Below, piece by piece: positions 11,340 to 22,925 of a DNA stretch of 64,000 nucleotides. Under the pieces are notes generated by a model, which did no database searches, was not told the DNA's origin, and saw only the letters and a program-made list of their open reading frames with translations. Source of the stretch: Metallyticus violacea (Eukaryota; Arthropoda; Insecta; Mantodea; Metallyticidae); the NCBI GenBank assembly GCA_030762175.1, contig CM060834.1, positions 27,601,501-27,665,500 of the forward strand, given 5' to 3'. Made by a program: the position numbers and the translations under genes. Position 1 is the first letter of the stretch; each line of letters starts with the position of its first letter.

Positions 11340-12474
11340 AGAGGGGTGTTATAAAACTTTTTGGCCTAACCAAGAAAACATTTGATTTAAGAGAATTTTT
11401 TCTTTCTTTCCTTTCTTTTTCGACATAGTCACCGTGTAAATGACTACATTTTGTCCAAGACTCTCCAACATTTTAAGCGCTTGTAGAATATGATTTGTTC
11501 AGATATGAAAAATAAGCTTCTATCTCAGCTTCAACCTTATCATTTGATCCACACGGACATTTCTTCCGGTTTAGGAACATAAAGTAATCGCTGGGAACCA
11601 AATCGGCGAAAATGATGAATGTGGAAGCACTTGGAAGCGAAGGCCATGCAGTTTTGCAACAACAGTCCTTGACGTGTAATAAGGTGCATTATCGTGATGA
11701 AAGAGATCTTTCTTTTTTGCAAGGTGTAGACGTTTATCCTGAATAGCATTCTTCAGTTGGTCCAATAGTGAAACGTAATACTCCTTGGTGTTGGTTCTGC
11801 CCTTCTGGAGGTATCTAAGAGCACCAAACCATGAGAATCCCAGGAAACGGTAGACTTTTCGTGCTGATGGAACGTATTTTGTTTACTTTGGTGCACTTTC
11901 ACCTGTTGCCACACACTATTTGGATTGCTCTTTCGGCTCTGATGTGTAGTGATGGATCCATGTTTCATCTACTCTTATGAAGCGTTGGAGAAACTGATTG
12001 GAATTGATCTTAAACAATTCTAAATACTCTTTCGAAATGTTCATTTGGTCTAATGTAAACAAAAGTGGCAGCCATCGAACGGAAAGCTTTCTCATACTCA
12101 AAACTTTGTGTAAAATATAGTGAACACGGCCTATCTTATGTCAGTTAACTCTATCGACAATCATTTTGAGTACAGCATTGTGAATTTTTGACTCAATCGT
12201 CAGTCGTAGCAGTTTTGGATCACCCTGAGCGCTCATCATGTCGAATAGATGTAAGACCATGCTTAAATTCAGCAGCCCACTTTTTAAGGGAAAGACTCCT
12301 TTAATGTGGAATCGATCTCCTTTGTGTTTCTGTTTGTGTCAATCCGTTCAAAACGAAATACTGTATCTCAGCTCGTATTTCAGTTTTATAATTTTATGTT
12401 ACCACTAATTTGTTTACACGATCGTCACAAACAAATGAATACATATATACACCTGAAATTTTTTCAGTGTGCCA
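11340..12474 (-). mobile_element. Mariner transposon, minus strand, decayed
   Basis: The complete order of a mariner transposase is legible across several frames. From about 12400 downwards: LNGLTQTETQ, KWAAEFKHGLTSI (HTH region), WLPLLFTLDQ, the first catalytic motif VDETWIHHYTSEPKEQSK near 11940-11990, STVSWDSHGLVLLD, DQLKNAIQDKRLHLAKKK, the second Asp in LFHHDNAPYYTSRT at about 11680, then LHGLRFQVLPHSSFSP. There the third Asp motif (normally HPPYSPDLAPSD) is corrupted. Candidate TA-flanked ends lie at 11340 and 12474, with weakly matching GTGTTATAAAACTTTTTGG and CACACTGAAAAAATTTCAGG. The element length is typical, but frameshifts and stops exclude activity. Confidence 0.9.
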
Positions 12475-12989
12475 TATGATATGATACCTAGCAACTATCA
12501 GTATTTGGCCATCTTCACGACATCTCTGAGTCAGGCCCAGAACTTTCAGAACACTTCTTGTATTCCCTAAACTTTATATTAGTTGAACATTGTTTACTCT
12601 AATTGAAAAATAACAGACGAATTATAAAGACACCGGTGATTCATGCAGGTTTAGAAATGAAGCAACTTTCAAGCCTCAAACACACGTGCATTTCTTGGTT
12701 TAATTCTTACGTAATGACACACGTAAGATATTTTAATTTATATAGCATTAAAACACTGAACTATTACCCTCCGCCCTCTTCTACCACAATCTACGTAACT
12801 TGCATCGATCGCGGCAGAGCTCCACGTGACCGGATGTTTGTTTTCTCTCCAGTTTTAGTTTGGAGATGAATACACGGTTGTGCACAATATCGCTTGCTTT
12901 GAGTGCAGCATCTTATTGCATCTGAAAGCCATGTTCTTGTTAACTAGTGTCCTGTATGTGTGCTTTTTATTTTCGTGTGTTGTATATAC
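12475..12989. other. Unassigned sequence
   Basis: No gene or repeat recognised between two mariner remnants. Confidence 0.45.
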
Positions 12990-13290
12990 CGCGAGGGAAA
13001 AATGAAAAAGTAGAGAAAATATTTAAATTTTAAAAGGGTTTTGATGATATGTTCCAGTTGGATGCATTTACACCTGTCGCAGCATTTTAAAGACAAACTA
13101 GAAACCGTTGTTTTGACAGGTATTTCAGAATCGCCTCCACAGCCTTCACCACTGCTTCTGATGATGGAAAATGCCTCCCATAATTTTTTTTTTTTTCGAA
13201 CTGGTGAAAAGGGCAAAGTCGCAAAGGGGTAAATCTGAACTATTGGGAGGATAAGGAACACTCTTCCCATTGATTTTTGTAAGATATTTG
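12990..13290 (-). pseudogene. Mariner-type transposase C-terminal fragment
   Basis: Minus-strand frames give PFCDFALFPxVRKKLWG-like sequence (with a T-run at 13185-13197 causing a shift), then GRHFPSSEAVVKAVEAILKY and CCDRCKCIQLEHIIK. This corresponds to the segment after the third Asp in mariners: CDFxLF, KLxGRxF, a helix, then RWxKCIxLEGDYV. The catalytic core is absent or unreadable. Identification rests on order and spacing of short motifs. Confidence 0.62.
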
Positions 13291-16200
13291 CAATATGCAT
13301 TTTTTCAAATTCTGGATAACTTCTCCTTCAACTGTTTCTGTCTTTTAAGGTATAGTTGTTTTGATTTGTTAGATTGTGAGATCTGATTTGTACACTTGTC
13401 TCTTCGATAGGAAGAAATTGAGAAGCGTTAGATCTGTCAATACGAATACTTTTTTTGTATACGTTTTCTTGCTCACATAACATATGAGAATTGTTTTTTT
13501 TTTTTTTTTCCTCCCTGATATTTGCCATTAGGAATATGGAAAAGAGTTTCTTGTGATAATCTTCATCATGATTATGATGGAGACTCCAGTAATCGCACCT
13601 TCACATAATTTATTGTTTCCACCGACAATTTGGGACTTTTTTGAATTCAGTATTAAATCTGGTATGCTTTAAATGAGCATGTTTTTCAGTGTTTAGAAAC
13701 GAGAAATATGCGTTGTGCAATTGCGCACATTGTTAATGACGGGACAATCGAGTCGCAACTGCCGAGATGCGGTGACGCAGAGCATTGACAAATGAAGATA
13801 ACTGGACGAATCCATGCACCTGGGAGTTTTCTTACTTTTTGCATTTGGATATATGTGTGTATTATGGTACAGAGCCTTAAAAAGGGTTTTCTTTATAAAA
13901 TCTCAGTTTATGGTAAGAGGGAAAATCCTGAGCGTTTTGACTGAGTTAGCGAGCCAAAGATGGCAAAAAGTCGCAGTTATTTTCCACTTGATTCCACTGT
14001 CCTTCAGTTATCAATGCATAAAGACCCTATGCAACATTGTTGGACATTTATTCCACTGAAAGTTTTTGCTGTGGCGAGGAAAAGCGGGTTAATCCTGCAA
14101 TTCGAAACGTTTTCTCGCTCTCTTTTCACCCTCGCAATTAACACCCTCATGTTGCGCGTCGCATGGACGAGTACAGCGTATTATTTTATCTCACCCTTCG
14201 TTTGAATATTAAAACTGAAGGCAGTGGTTTGAAAAAACATAATATTGCAGGAAAAACTGTTCAAATGCGCAGTTTCCATGGTAACAACTATAACGATAAA
14301 AAAGAGAGTATCTCCCCATTCCATCTTTCCTGCTGCTTTTATTTACAAAACGTATTTTTTTTTATCTGGAGAGGATGAATTTCAAAAACTCTGTTCATGT
14401 ATGTGACTAACTCTTTTTTTTTTCTGCGTGGAAAAAACTGCATGGTGATGTTTTTGTGTGCTTTTGTTAGACCCCACAGAGTTCGGATAACACGTGGAGG
14501 TTGTGAGCAAGTAGAGGAAAAAACGTGGTTTTATTCCGCAAAACCAGGACTGCAAAAACTAAACTAATACAATTTTGGCCACACTGCGTGTGTATGTTTG
14601 TGGATGTTGGTTTGACGAAGGCGGACGTCATGTAGACATGCTTAATTAAATGGCCACTCTCCGGAACACTGCAGCATATGTCGCTTGTAAAATGTGACTT
14701 CCTCCTTCTACAGGTCACCATGGACATGCAGAGGCTCTCCAAAAGCTGCTTTCTTTGCATGTGAAAGTTACATCCCCTTTGTTTCTTCAATACACGTCAG
14801 AGTTAGCTAACGCTGCCTTTTTAGCATTTGTGTAACATACTAAGCAGAAATAACAGAATTTACAGCACAAATATTAACATATTTTACTACATATACAGTG
14901 CTTTCAAAATGAAGAAGCATGCGTCAGTTAGTTGTTGAATTAAAACAATATTTCGAGTATTATTAAAGTAATACACCCTATTTCGGAAATCCTGCTGATC
15001 TATTTGTATTCTGTTCTTTCTTGTAGGGTATATTATTTTGAATCGGTTTATTTCCAAAACACAACTATTACATTGTAAATATTGTAGTTTTATTCTGTCC
15101 AAATTCAAACAATAACACAATTCAGATCGATAGAAAACAAAAGATATGATAGCCGTTAAATCTTTCTCCAATTTTAATTATCATCTGGTTGGGATGCCAT
15201 TTGAAATTTCAAAATGGGATTCGTTGGGGTTTAAACTTCTTCCTTAGAATATTAGATAAGTTTCTGATGAAAGAGAGAAAGTCCAGATCTGAAAATGCAA
15301 CAATCCAGATGTGTATTGGTCATTACTAACGTGATTTCTTTATATTTTTGTATATGTTTTTAGCATTTTTATATTTGTTTTATTTTTAATTTAATGTATT
15401 TTAATTTATTTTATGAAAGTCTATATGTTATGGTTTTTGTGAAATATCTGATATAGCATTTTGTATTAAATAAAACAAAATCACGATAGTCCGCTAAACT
15501 ACCCGCTTGTTGAAGTTTTGTTGCTCTGATATCACTGAAATAAACTCACTCCTAAATAAATAGAGGGGGATTTTGGAGATAGTTCACAATTGATTCTATC
15601 AGCAGATCTGTTGACTCCAACACATTATTGGTCAGAACACACCACTCACATTCAACATTTCTGTTATGGAGATGACTGGAAGAACATGCATTTATATCGC
15701 CTGCACACACTTAAAATATTACACCATACATTTGAAGAAACCTTTAGTTAATTCCCTCCCCGGTTATCATCCTTTCCAGACCTGAGCTATCTCACTTTCA
15801 TTAGAAATTTACCTAATCTTTCCTTTCCTTCTTTGCCTGCCAACAGAACCCAGCACAACCGTCTTCCTTTGTTCGATCTCGCAAAGGTGTATGATCTTTA
15901 CATTCAACCAGTACATTTGTTCACGATTCTCCTTCCTAGAAAATGGAGCAAATTTGCCGCTCATAGTCATGGTGATGTAAATCCGCCATATCCTAATCTG
16001 ATTCACGCCCCTGTTTAGCTCCAATTCTACTTCCAGCGAAATCATCTCTCAGCACTGCACAATTGTCTGCTGCCTATCCTTATCCCTCAAGCGGATCTTA
16101 TCCTTTCTCCATACGCTCTTTCTATTACTCTGACTCGCCATCCATAAGGAGCCTAGTCCTATTGTTCCCAGTCCCTTATTCGTGTTAGCAGTACTTCTAT

Positions 16201-17806
16201 CTTATTCGAAGAGAGCATCATTCGGATAGACACAAAACATTTTCAAGCCCAATAAAAATGGTTCAATGAATACAAGCGTTGGCAGCTGACACCAAACTAC
16301 AGGGATTGTTCATGCATTGCTTTAGAGTTTAAAATCGACACAATTTGTTTATTGATCTTCAGATGGTTCAGAATGTCGCATTTGAGCATGATGTTGCAAA
16401 ATTCTACTAGGGTTACTTCGTCTAGAGTAAACAGCAGATCGAATATCGTGCAAGATACTCCCAAACTCACTCCGTATTTGCCAAGGATGCTTGACTTGCC
16501 GACTAACTGTGCATTTTGCATGTTGTATACTCCACTTATGCAATAAGTAAATGTTTTTGTTTAAATTGTGAAAAATTCATTAGCAGTTACCTTCATAAAT
16601 GTGAAATTAAGGGTTATACTGAACCTTGAAAGTTGATTTGCTTTTATGATTAAAATAATTAAGTTTAGAAGCCTGAGTCATGATACTGCAGTTCGTCTCG
16701 TTCCTCAGTCAGTCTTTGAACATTCTTGAAGGTAGCATATTTTTACCTGAAGGATTTTTCTTATAAATGAAAATTCGAAGCACAGGCATCTTTTCTACCT
16801 TCTTGAAAGCTTATACCTGATCATTTCCTCCTGTTGAGTCAAAGCCATCAGTAAGAAAACTTCCTTACTCCCTTACCCATCGCATTCCGCCTTCCGCTGT
16901 TTGAAAAGAGAGAAGCTCCAGTCTGGCCTCCATTGTTCATGCAACTTAATTGGAAATCTTATCCCTCTCTTCCTTTTCGGATTTTCTTAGTAGCAAAAGT
17001 ATATAAAGAAGACGTATACCGTTACAAGAAGATGGAATGGACGTGGGAGTGAAAAAGAATGCTCAGCAATAGGATCCATGGAAAATACCTGATAAAGTAA
17101 TAATAACAAAAAATGTATAAGAGAAACTACTGTGCTCAGCAAGTGCAGCAGCCAACAAAAACACGCAATGAACTTATGAAGAGCTGATTTATCATCCAGA
17201 ACTGACCTTATTTCTACAGGGGGGATACTGTGCACTGAACTAGATGTCAGTAAAACTGCCAAAAATGAACTGTTTGCTCATAATGCGTACCGTACGAGTT
17301 TATTTTGAACACTTTTCATCTAGCCCACAGGTCGCAATGCTAGTCACAAATGTTATGGCTAACTGGTCCCATTTTCGGAAGAGTTTGGTATGTTTGTGTT
17401 CTACATAACAGTCACCCGAATGAATATTCCAGTAAACAATTGTGTCAAGTTTGGAATTTCGCTACACTTTTGCAGTGTGAAGACATAAATAAGCAAAATG
17501 CAATTAATGAACTCTGCAGTTGAGTTACGATGTCATAGTGCAATAATCTAGGATGTTCCCATAGCTTTGAAATTGCTGAAGGAGTTCTGCAAAGTGTTAC
17601 AATGCTTTCAAATGTACGTTCACTCCTGAATTACAATTACAATAACCACTTAATTTTGTGATAACCTTACCTAAAGATTGCATTCACACCATTAGTTCTT
17701 CTTGTGAAGTTGCTGCTATTTCTCTTCTTACACTGTCTTTCACAGTTCTTCCAAAGTATGTGGGTTATTCCCTTACACTTCATTTATTTTTTTTTTAATT
17801 TATTTA
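13291..17806. other. Long unassigned AT-rich stretch
   Basis: I see no recognisable protein, RNA gene or repeat family in these 4.5 kb. The largest frames (107 codons at 14467-14790 minus, 94 at 14887-15171 minus, 91 at 16987-17262 minus) carry no motif I know and have no coherent continuation. A small two-strand open region at 16290-16546 is likewise unidentified. If a host exon exists in the window, this gap and 41.9-45.2 kb are the most open places. Confidence 0.4.
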
Positions 17807-18058
17807 CCGCTACGGGTGGTCCAGGTGGTTAAGGCGCGGACTCGTGGGGTTCCAATCCCGCCAGGACCGTCCTTCCTGACTGAAATTTTTTCCAGGTTTT
17901 CCCTAGTCCTCATAAATGGCAAATGCCGTGCCCTAACTTAGGCCTGGAACGTTTCCTTCCTTTAAAAAATCCTTTCCCAATTTATCATTTCATCTCACGT
18001 ATCATCAGTGTCCACCGCCTGTGGTACCACAGTAGTAACGGGCGTTAAACAACATTAA
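17807..18058 (+). mobile_element. SINE-B copy, plus strand
   Basis: It begins CCGCTACGGGTGGTCCAGGT, has a B box GGTTCCAATCCC, the body blocks TTTTCCCTAGTCCTCAT and CTTAGGCCTGGAACG, and ends ACGGGCGTTAAACAACATT followed by an A-rich tail. The head has a small deletion between the A and B boxes relative to the 7299-7578 copy. Confidence 0.93.
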
Positions 18059-18499
18059 AAAAAATATTTTTCAAGTTTTTCTTTAAATAGAAATCGCCAT
18101 ATTAAGATATGGATATCGCGCTGGCCATAATCCCATATTAATGGCCCAATCCTCAAATTTTTCTCAATGAGAGATCGGTTTTGTGTGCTATTCTGCATGT
18201 AACATTAATTATACTGTAATTATTCTAAGAATTTAATTATATTATCTATACCTCTCTGTGCATTCACGGTGTTTTCATAAAATATAGGCCTGTTATACTA
18301 TACACTATACACCATTTTTTTTTTTTTTTTTTTTGGTAACGTAATAGCATTTCATATTTTTTTCTTCCCCCCACACCGCAGTAACATGTTGCTCTGTGTC
18401 GCTGTACGACCGTTTAAATAGAATAACTTCTTCGTCAGAAAAAATAAATAAATACATAAATGCCGGTCAATAGGGTCATTCCTACAATTATCGGACACC
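18059..18499. other. Unassigned sequence with T-run
   Basis: Contains a T-run at about 18314-18334 and nothing else recognised. Confidence 0.4.
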
Positions 18500-18640
18500 C
18501 CACTTCAGAAATTTACTTTATTTACATTTTCATGTAGCTGCAATTTCTGAATAACAATTATCTTATACAGTTTATGTTTTACAAGTTTGGTGGCGTTCCA
18601 AGTCGAGGAATCTTATCAACAGCAGATTATGAACAATATA
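18500..18640 (-). pseudogene. DUF4817-group transposase fragment
   Basis: The minus strand reads ATKLVKHKLYKIIVIQKLQL followed by HENVNKVNF. This matches the segment after the helix-turn-helix in the two transposons at 46.9 and 62.8 kb (ATKLLKxxxYKxTVVxxLQPRDNVNRINF). Only about 30 residues remain and no TIR is visible, so it is a third, truncated member or relative of that group. Confidence 0.6.
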
Positions 18641-19963
18641 TCTGTAAGGTACAAGAGCACCAGGGAATTTTCTTATGAATTGCCCTCTCATTTTTCTATA
18701 ACACTTTGTTTTCACATACGAATTTAAATGAAAAATCTTTGTTCTAAATTTTACAGCATTTTTGGCATTATAATAACATCAATACACATATAAACCGGAA
18801 AACGCTTAGTTTCAAGAATTATCGCCTTATGAAAGTTCAAATGGTACAATAATTTACATTACTGAAATGCTTTAATCTGCCGTGATTCACAACTGAATTG
18901 TTAAATGGGTTGAGCTAAGACCTGTCAGTTATAATGCGGTCTTCTACATTCATTCTAGTTTAAGATGTGTGACGTAGCTCAATAGTGTAGATGTCATCTA
19001 TTTGCTAAATGTCTTATATAACTAGCCATATTAATAGGATTAGTTCACTCTGCCACTCTATTCTACGCTATTCTATTCATCAAACCCCGATGGACTTCCT
19101 GAAGGTGCTAAAATGTCCCTCTGAAACGACAAAACCATTTCACCAATTACATTTTCCCTTACAGGTCACAAATGTTTCAAGCATCTACGCTGCTTCTCTG
19201 TTTTTCTCAGACAGAAGAATGTGTCGGAAGAATTCGTTTTATTTTTCACTTGACACTACAACACTACAAACATCTCTTTCCTCAAATCTGCAGAATTCAA
19301 GGCACCACTTCACAAGCACAACTTTGTCACTACAAATGAAAATCGATTGTGTTAATTTTTTAGTCAAAGTCCCTGAACGGCTTTGTTCGCTCTAAAAACG
19401 AAAGTGAAGAACCATGTACGTACAGGGCATTGAACTAGAGACGATGTCAGAGCACATAACATGCTTGAAAAGTTGGATAAAATGCAAGGGGTTTATTTGG
19501 GTGTTCAGTTCAGAATATGCTTTGCAGTGAAATGTGCTGGATACTATTGAGCATGCTCATGTGTCCAGAGAAGCACAGTATTCAAACACTAGGGGAATGA
19601 AGAATATTGGGCATCATCAGTGGCACACCACCATTTCTAATCACCTGTTTATGCCAGCAAAAATGGTGTCTTAGAAGGAGGTTTTGTAAAAGAAAGTGCT
19701 GAGAATTTTGCCATATAGTCTCTCCAACATTAAGTAGATGAAGTTGTTAGCATCCTTGTGAACGCCTTGAAGATCTTCCTGCGGAGACATTGAATAATCT
19801 TCCTGGTCTTGCAACACTTCATGATTGAATGTATGGACGATAATGGGAAGAATCGCTATAAATAATATAATGGGAAGCAGAGTTTACGACAGGGGCTATG
19901 TTTGTCTTTAGTTCTTGAATCTTTAATTCAAACAAAATTAATAATCTGAACATTATAGTTGTT
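18641..19963. other. Unassigned, possible internal region of the adjacent LTR element
   Basis: In minus orientation this lies just downstream of the LTR and primer-binding site at 19.96-21.11 kb, so it may be leader or gag sequence of that element. No gag, protease or polymerase motif could be read. A 128-codon plus-strand frame at 19009-19395 is unidentified. Confidence 0.35.
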
Positions 19964-20095
19964 GGCCCTACGCTGGGCGCCAAATTATGAAGCGGTTTTG
20001 TAGGCTCCGACTACGTGCCCCAGGTTGGGCCCCAATTTTGAAGCGATTGGTTGTTGACGTCGAGTGGCTTCACGTTGTGATGCCAATTTTCAAAT
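19964..20095 (-). promoter_or_regulatory. Primer-binding-site-like units, three in tandem
   Basis: Read on the minus strand, a unit of about 55 bp recurs three times: AAAATTGGCATCACAACGTG (about 20071-20090), AAAATTGGGGCCCAACCTGG (about 20017-20036) and TAATTTGGCGCCCAGCGTAG (about 19968-19987). The last fits the TGGCGCCC primer-binding site used by gypsy-like elements primed with tRNA-Lys. Each is preceded by a similar LTR-end-like CGCTTCA or CATTTGA. The companion LTR at 36.5 kb shows a single such site, TTGGCGTCCAACGTGG. Confidence 0.6.
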
Positions 20096-21109
20096 GGTTT
20101 TGTAGATTGATTATTGGTCGCTTCGGTGTTGTTACCCACTCTTCAATTTACTCACGGTAACTTCTGTTATTTTGTTGATTGGGACTCAACAAAACCGGCA
20201 GAGGAGTTCAATAGTGTAAATAAGCACGCATACAACATAATATATATATTGGTTCTTTATTATGTTCAAACTCTTTAGCGTTCTCTGGTGTTTTGCGTAC
20301 GATAGACGTATCTGCGTCGATATAAACTTAGGTGCCGCATGTGAAATTTACAGATGAGTGCCGCGGCGCATGGAACTGAAAATTGCTTAACTGATTCTGT
20401 GAACTGGTGCCTCAGCAACGTCAAACTTGTAATGAATACTGCGAACTGCTTGTGTCTTTCGGAGTTTAGATATTATTACTGCGTCTCGCCGCGTGTAGAG
20501 CTAGCAAATGAGGCTCGCGGCGTGTAAAACTTATAAACTGCCTGGCCCCGTCAAGCAAACGCCTCTTTATACATTGAATTCAAATCAAGTAATCTTTGAC
20601 TGAACGATTGCCACGTGGACACAAAGGCATTCGCACTCTTCGCGCCTATCTTTAAAAGTTCAAACATACATTTTCCATTGGCTGGTTCAAGTTCAACTTT
20701 CCCATGTGCCATTTGCAATTTTTGAAAGTTTAAAACATTTTGTTGGCATTGGCTATTTTAAAAGTTTAACAGTACAACGCCTGTCAGGTTCAGAGACCTT
20801 AATGTTTTTAAAAGTCCTTCAGATTTATTAATCCTGTAAGTAGGCCTTTTAAAAAAGAAAGGGGCCACACGTAACTCCAGCATTACTTTCCCATAACAGG
20901 GGTTTATGACTATTTTGCTGGCTTTCCAAATTTCCATAACAAAACACCTGGCCATTTATTGACATTCAACTCACGTGTTAGCTTATACCGTATTATACGT
21001 ATATGATATCTACATTACTAGTTACAATACATGAAATATGTTGATTGGGCGTACATAAATGTACAATATAATTATATTTAAGTGGAGGTGGAACGGAGGA
21101 ACCGTTACA
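19988..21109 (-). mobile_element. LTR of a gypsy-like retrotransposon, minus strand
   Basis: About 500 bp (20600-21109) match the sequence at 36890-37368, including the blocks GAAAGTTTAAAACATTTT, TTAAAAAAGAAAGGGGC and CATAATTATATTT-like AT-rich ends. In minus orientation the outer edge starts TGTAACGGTTCCTCCG and the inner edge ends in CA five bases before TGGCGCCC, as expected for an LTR followed by a primer-binding site. The copy is longer than the SINE-free part of the other LTR, the extra length lying at 20040-20600. No polymerase genes are recognisable nearby, so this may be a solo or truncated element. Confidence 0.7.
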
Positions 21110-22189
21110 TCCCCGACTTTATCTCCGCCCTTGCTGCTGTACGCCATGTCATCTGAGAATATTCCTAATTCCATCTACTCATTATTTTTATCAGTACTCT
21201 CTGTAAATTAATATCTGCATTCATTCGTTGTCAAAGACTCTCTAAAGAATTATAATCAAACGTTACACTCTTTCAATTATTTTATATGGGCACGATGCTC
21301 TCAGAACCTTAAGGATGTGTTTTTAATACAAAGAAGTCGTATGCATTGTGTACTCCTTACAATGGAATTACCCATGCGAGATGGGTAAGATAAGGCCACA
21401 AAATGAAGCATTATTTCTCGATATCTCATGCCGCTACCTGAGGAAGGAATTAAAGTAGAAGAACGAGAAAGAAAGATGAAATAAGTAAACATAATTTGGG
21501 GCCCTGGTCACGTCCGTACAGTCCTCATGCCTTCACGGTCTGGGTAAGGGAAGGCAACGAGCACGGTTTCCTCTGGAGAAGAAGATGTTCGTCACAGTTC
21601 AGCTAGTCCTTTATTCCACTCAAGTAGAATGTATCATAATCCATTATCCTTACCCCGCGTCCTCTGCGCACTTATACATTAGGCATGCGTTGTTAAGGAG
21701 TTTCACATCGATCTGGGGTACCTCACAGACTTTTATGGCACATTCTGCTTCAGAGGTACGTGCGGTAAGGACTGGCTTTTAAATTCTCTGTGAACAACTG
21801 CACACCTAACGAGATTGAGTTCTGATTCAAACAGATCCAAGGACTTTCGTATTTTGTGCAAGAATTTTAAACAGTGTACATTGTTTAAAATTCAAAATGC
21901 TAAACAAATTTTGATGATAGCTGCATGAAATTACCATAGTAACAATTATTGCCGAACTGCTATCATCAGCTGAATATTGTTATGATAATATACTGTGTTT
22001 AAACTTAAACGAGATCTTACCCCCATCTTACGACGTCATATTTATGTTTGCCGAGCCTAACCGAAGCCAGTAATCTGAACCATGCCCTTCTGCATGTGTT
22101 TTTCTTGGTTTCAAAAAATTAAACAAAAATTTAATGCATATACGAGAATAAATCATTAAGTAAGGCAGCATTAATCCAGTAGGCAAGAT
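21110..22189. other. Unassigned sequence
   Basis: No recognisable content. Short frames near 21301-21782 carry no motif. Confidence 0.4.
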
Positions 22190-22925
22190 GGTCGTGCCTC
22201 TGGGTGAGTGCGCACCCCTTCTTGTGCGATTTTTGTGAGCAAAAGGTAGCAAGCAAAGAATAAAGCTATGCTCCCGATCTACGGCGAAAAGCGCCTGTCG
22301 CTTCAAGCTGTTATAATTTGGGTGCAGAAGTTCTTTGAAGGGCAGACTAGGCCGGCCAACGGAGACTGTCATAGAATTTGCAACAAGTTGTAAATTTAAT
22401 CCGAGGTAACAGAAGGGTAACGTACACACTATAACCGTTGCTATTGGTTGTTCACACGGCATGGTGCCGTGCATGCTGATCCCTCAACACAAAATGCAAA
22501 GAGTGGGTCTGGCATTACAGTATCTCAATCGCTACCATGATGAAGAACACGATATGCTATCCCGATGAATCTGAGCTCACCATTACCAGCCCGAAATAAA
22601 GTGTGCGCCAATGTAGTGGAAACATCCTGCTTCGCCTGCGAAAGAAAGTGTAAAAGAACGAGGGCATACTGCTCAAAGCATTCCAGCCTCAAGAACAAAC
22701 CGTAAATGTCCACTGCTACTGTTACTTCCTCAGGAAACTTCGTAAGCAACCAGGATGCGTCACCTAAAGCACGTTGCTCTTTCGTGATAACGCGCGTCCT
22801 CATACTGCCACTAAGAAAAATGAGAAGCTGCGAAATTTCAATTTGGAAGTTCTAGAGCATTCTTTAGCCCTCTTCGGCTCTATTAATCACTAGAAAAATT
22901 GTTTATGCTTATTATACATCAATTT
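22190..22925 (+). pseudogene. Mariner transposase remnant, plus strand
   Basis: Plus-strand frames spell the HTH region MLPIYGEKRLSLQAV and WVQKFFEG at about 22267-22340, then GLALQYLNRYHDEEHDMLSR (22505-22570, where VTGDESW should follow but is lost). After that come KENEGILLKAFQPQEQTVNV and LFRDNARPHTATKKNEKLR (second Asp, about 22770-22840), and NFNLEVLEHSLALFGSINH, where the third-Asp motif HPPYSPDLAP has been deleted. Order and spacing match mariners of the GGKCLSRKAVHNW type. The two long minus-strand frames (148 and 92 codons) covering the region are antisense shadows. Confidence 0.88.

Noticed and set aside
22028..22803. Two long minus-strand open frames (148 and 92 codons) in less AT-rich sequence, looking like host exons
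   Set aside because: The plus strand of the same region encodes ordered mariner transposase motifs, including LFRDNARPHTA, so these are antisense shadows.
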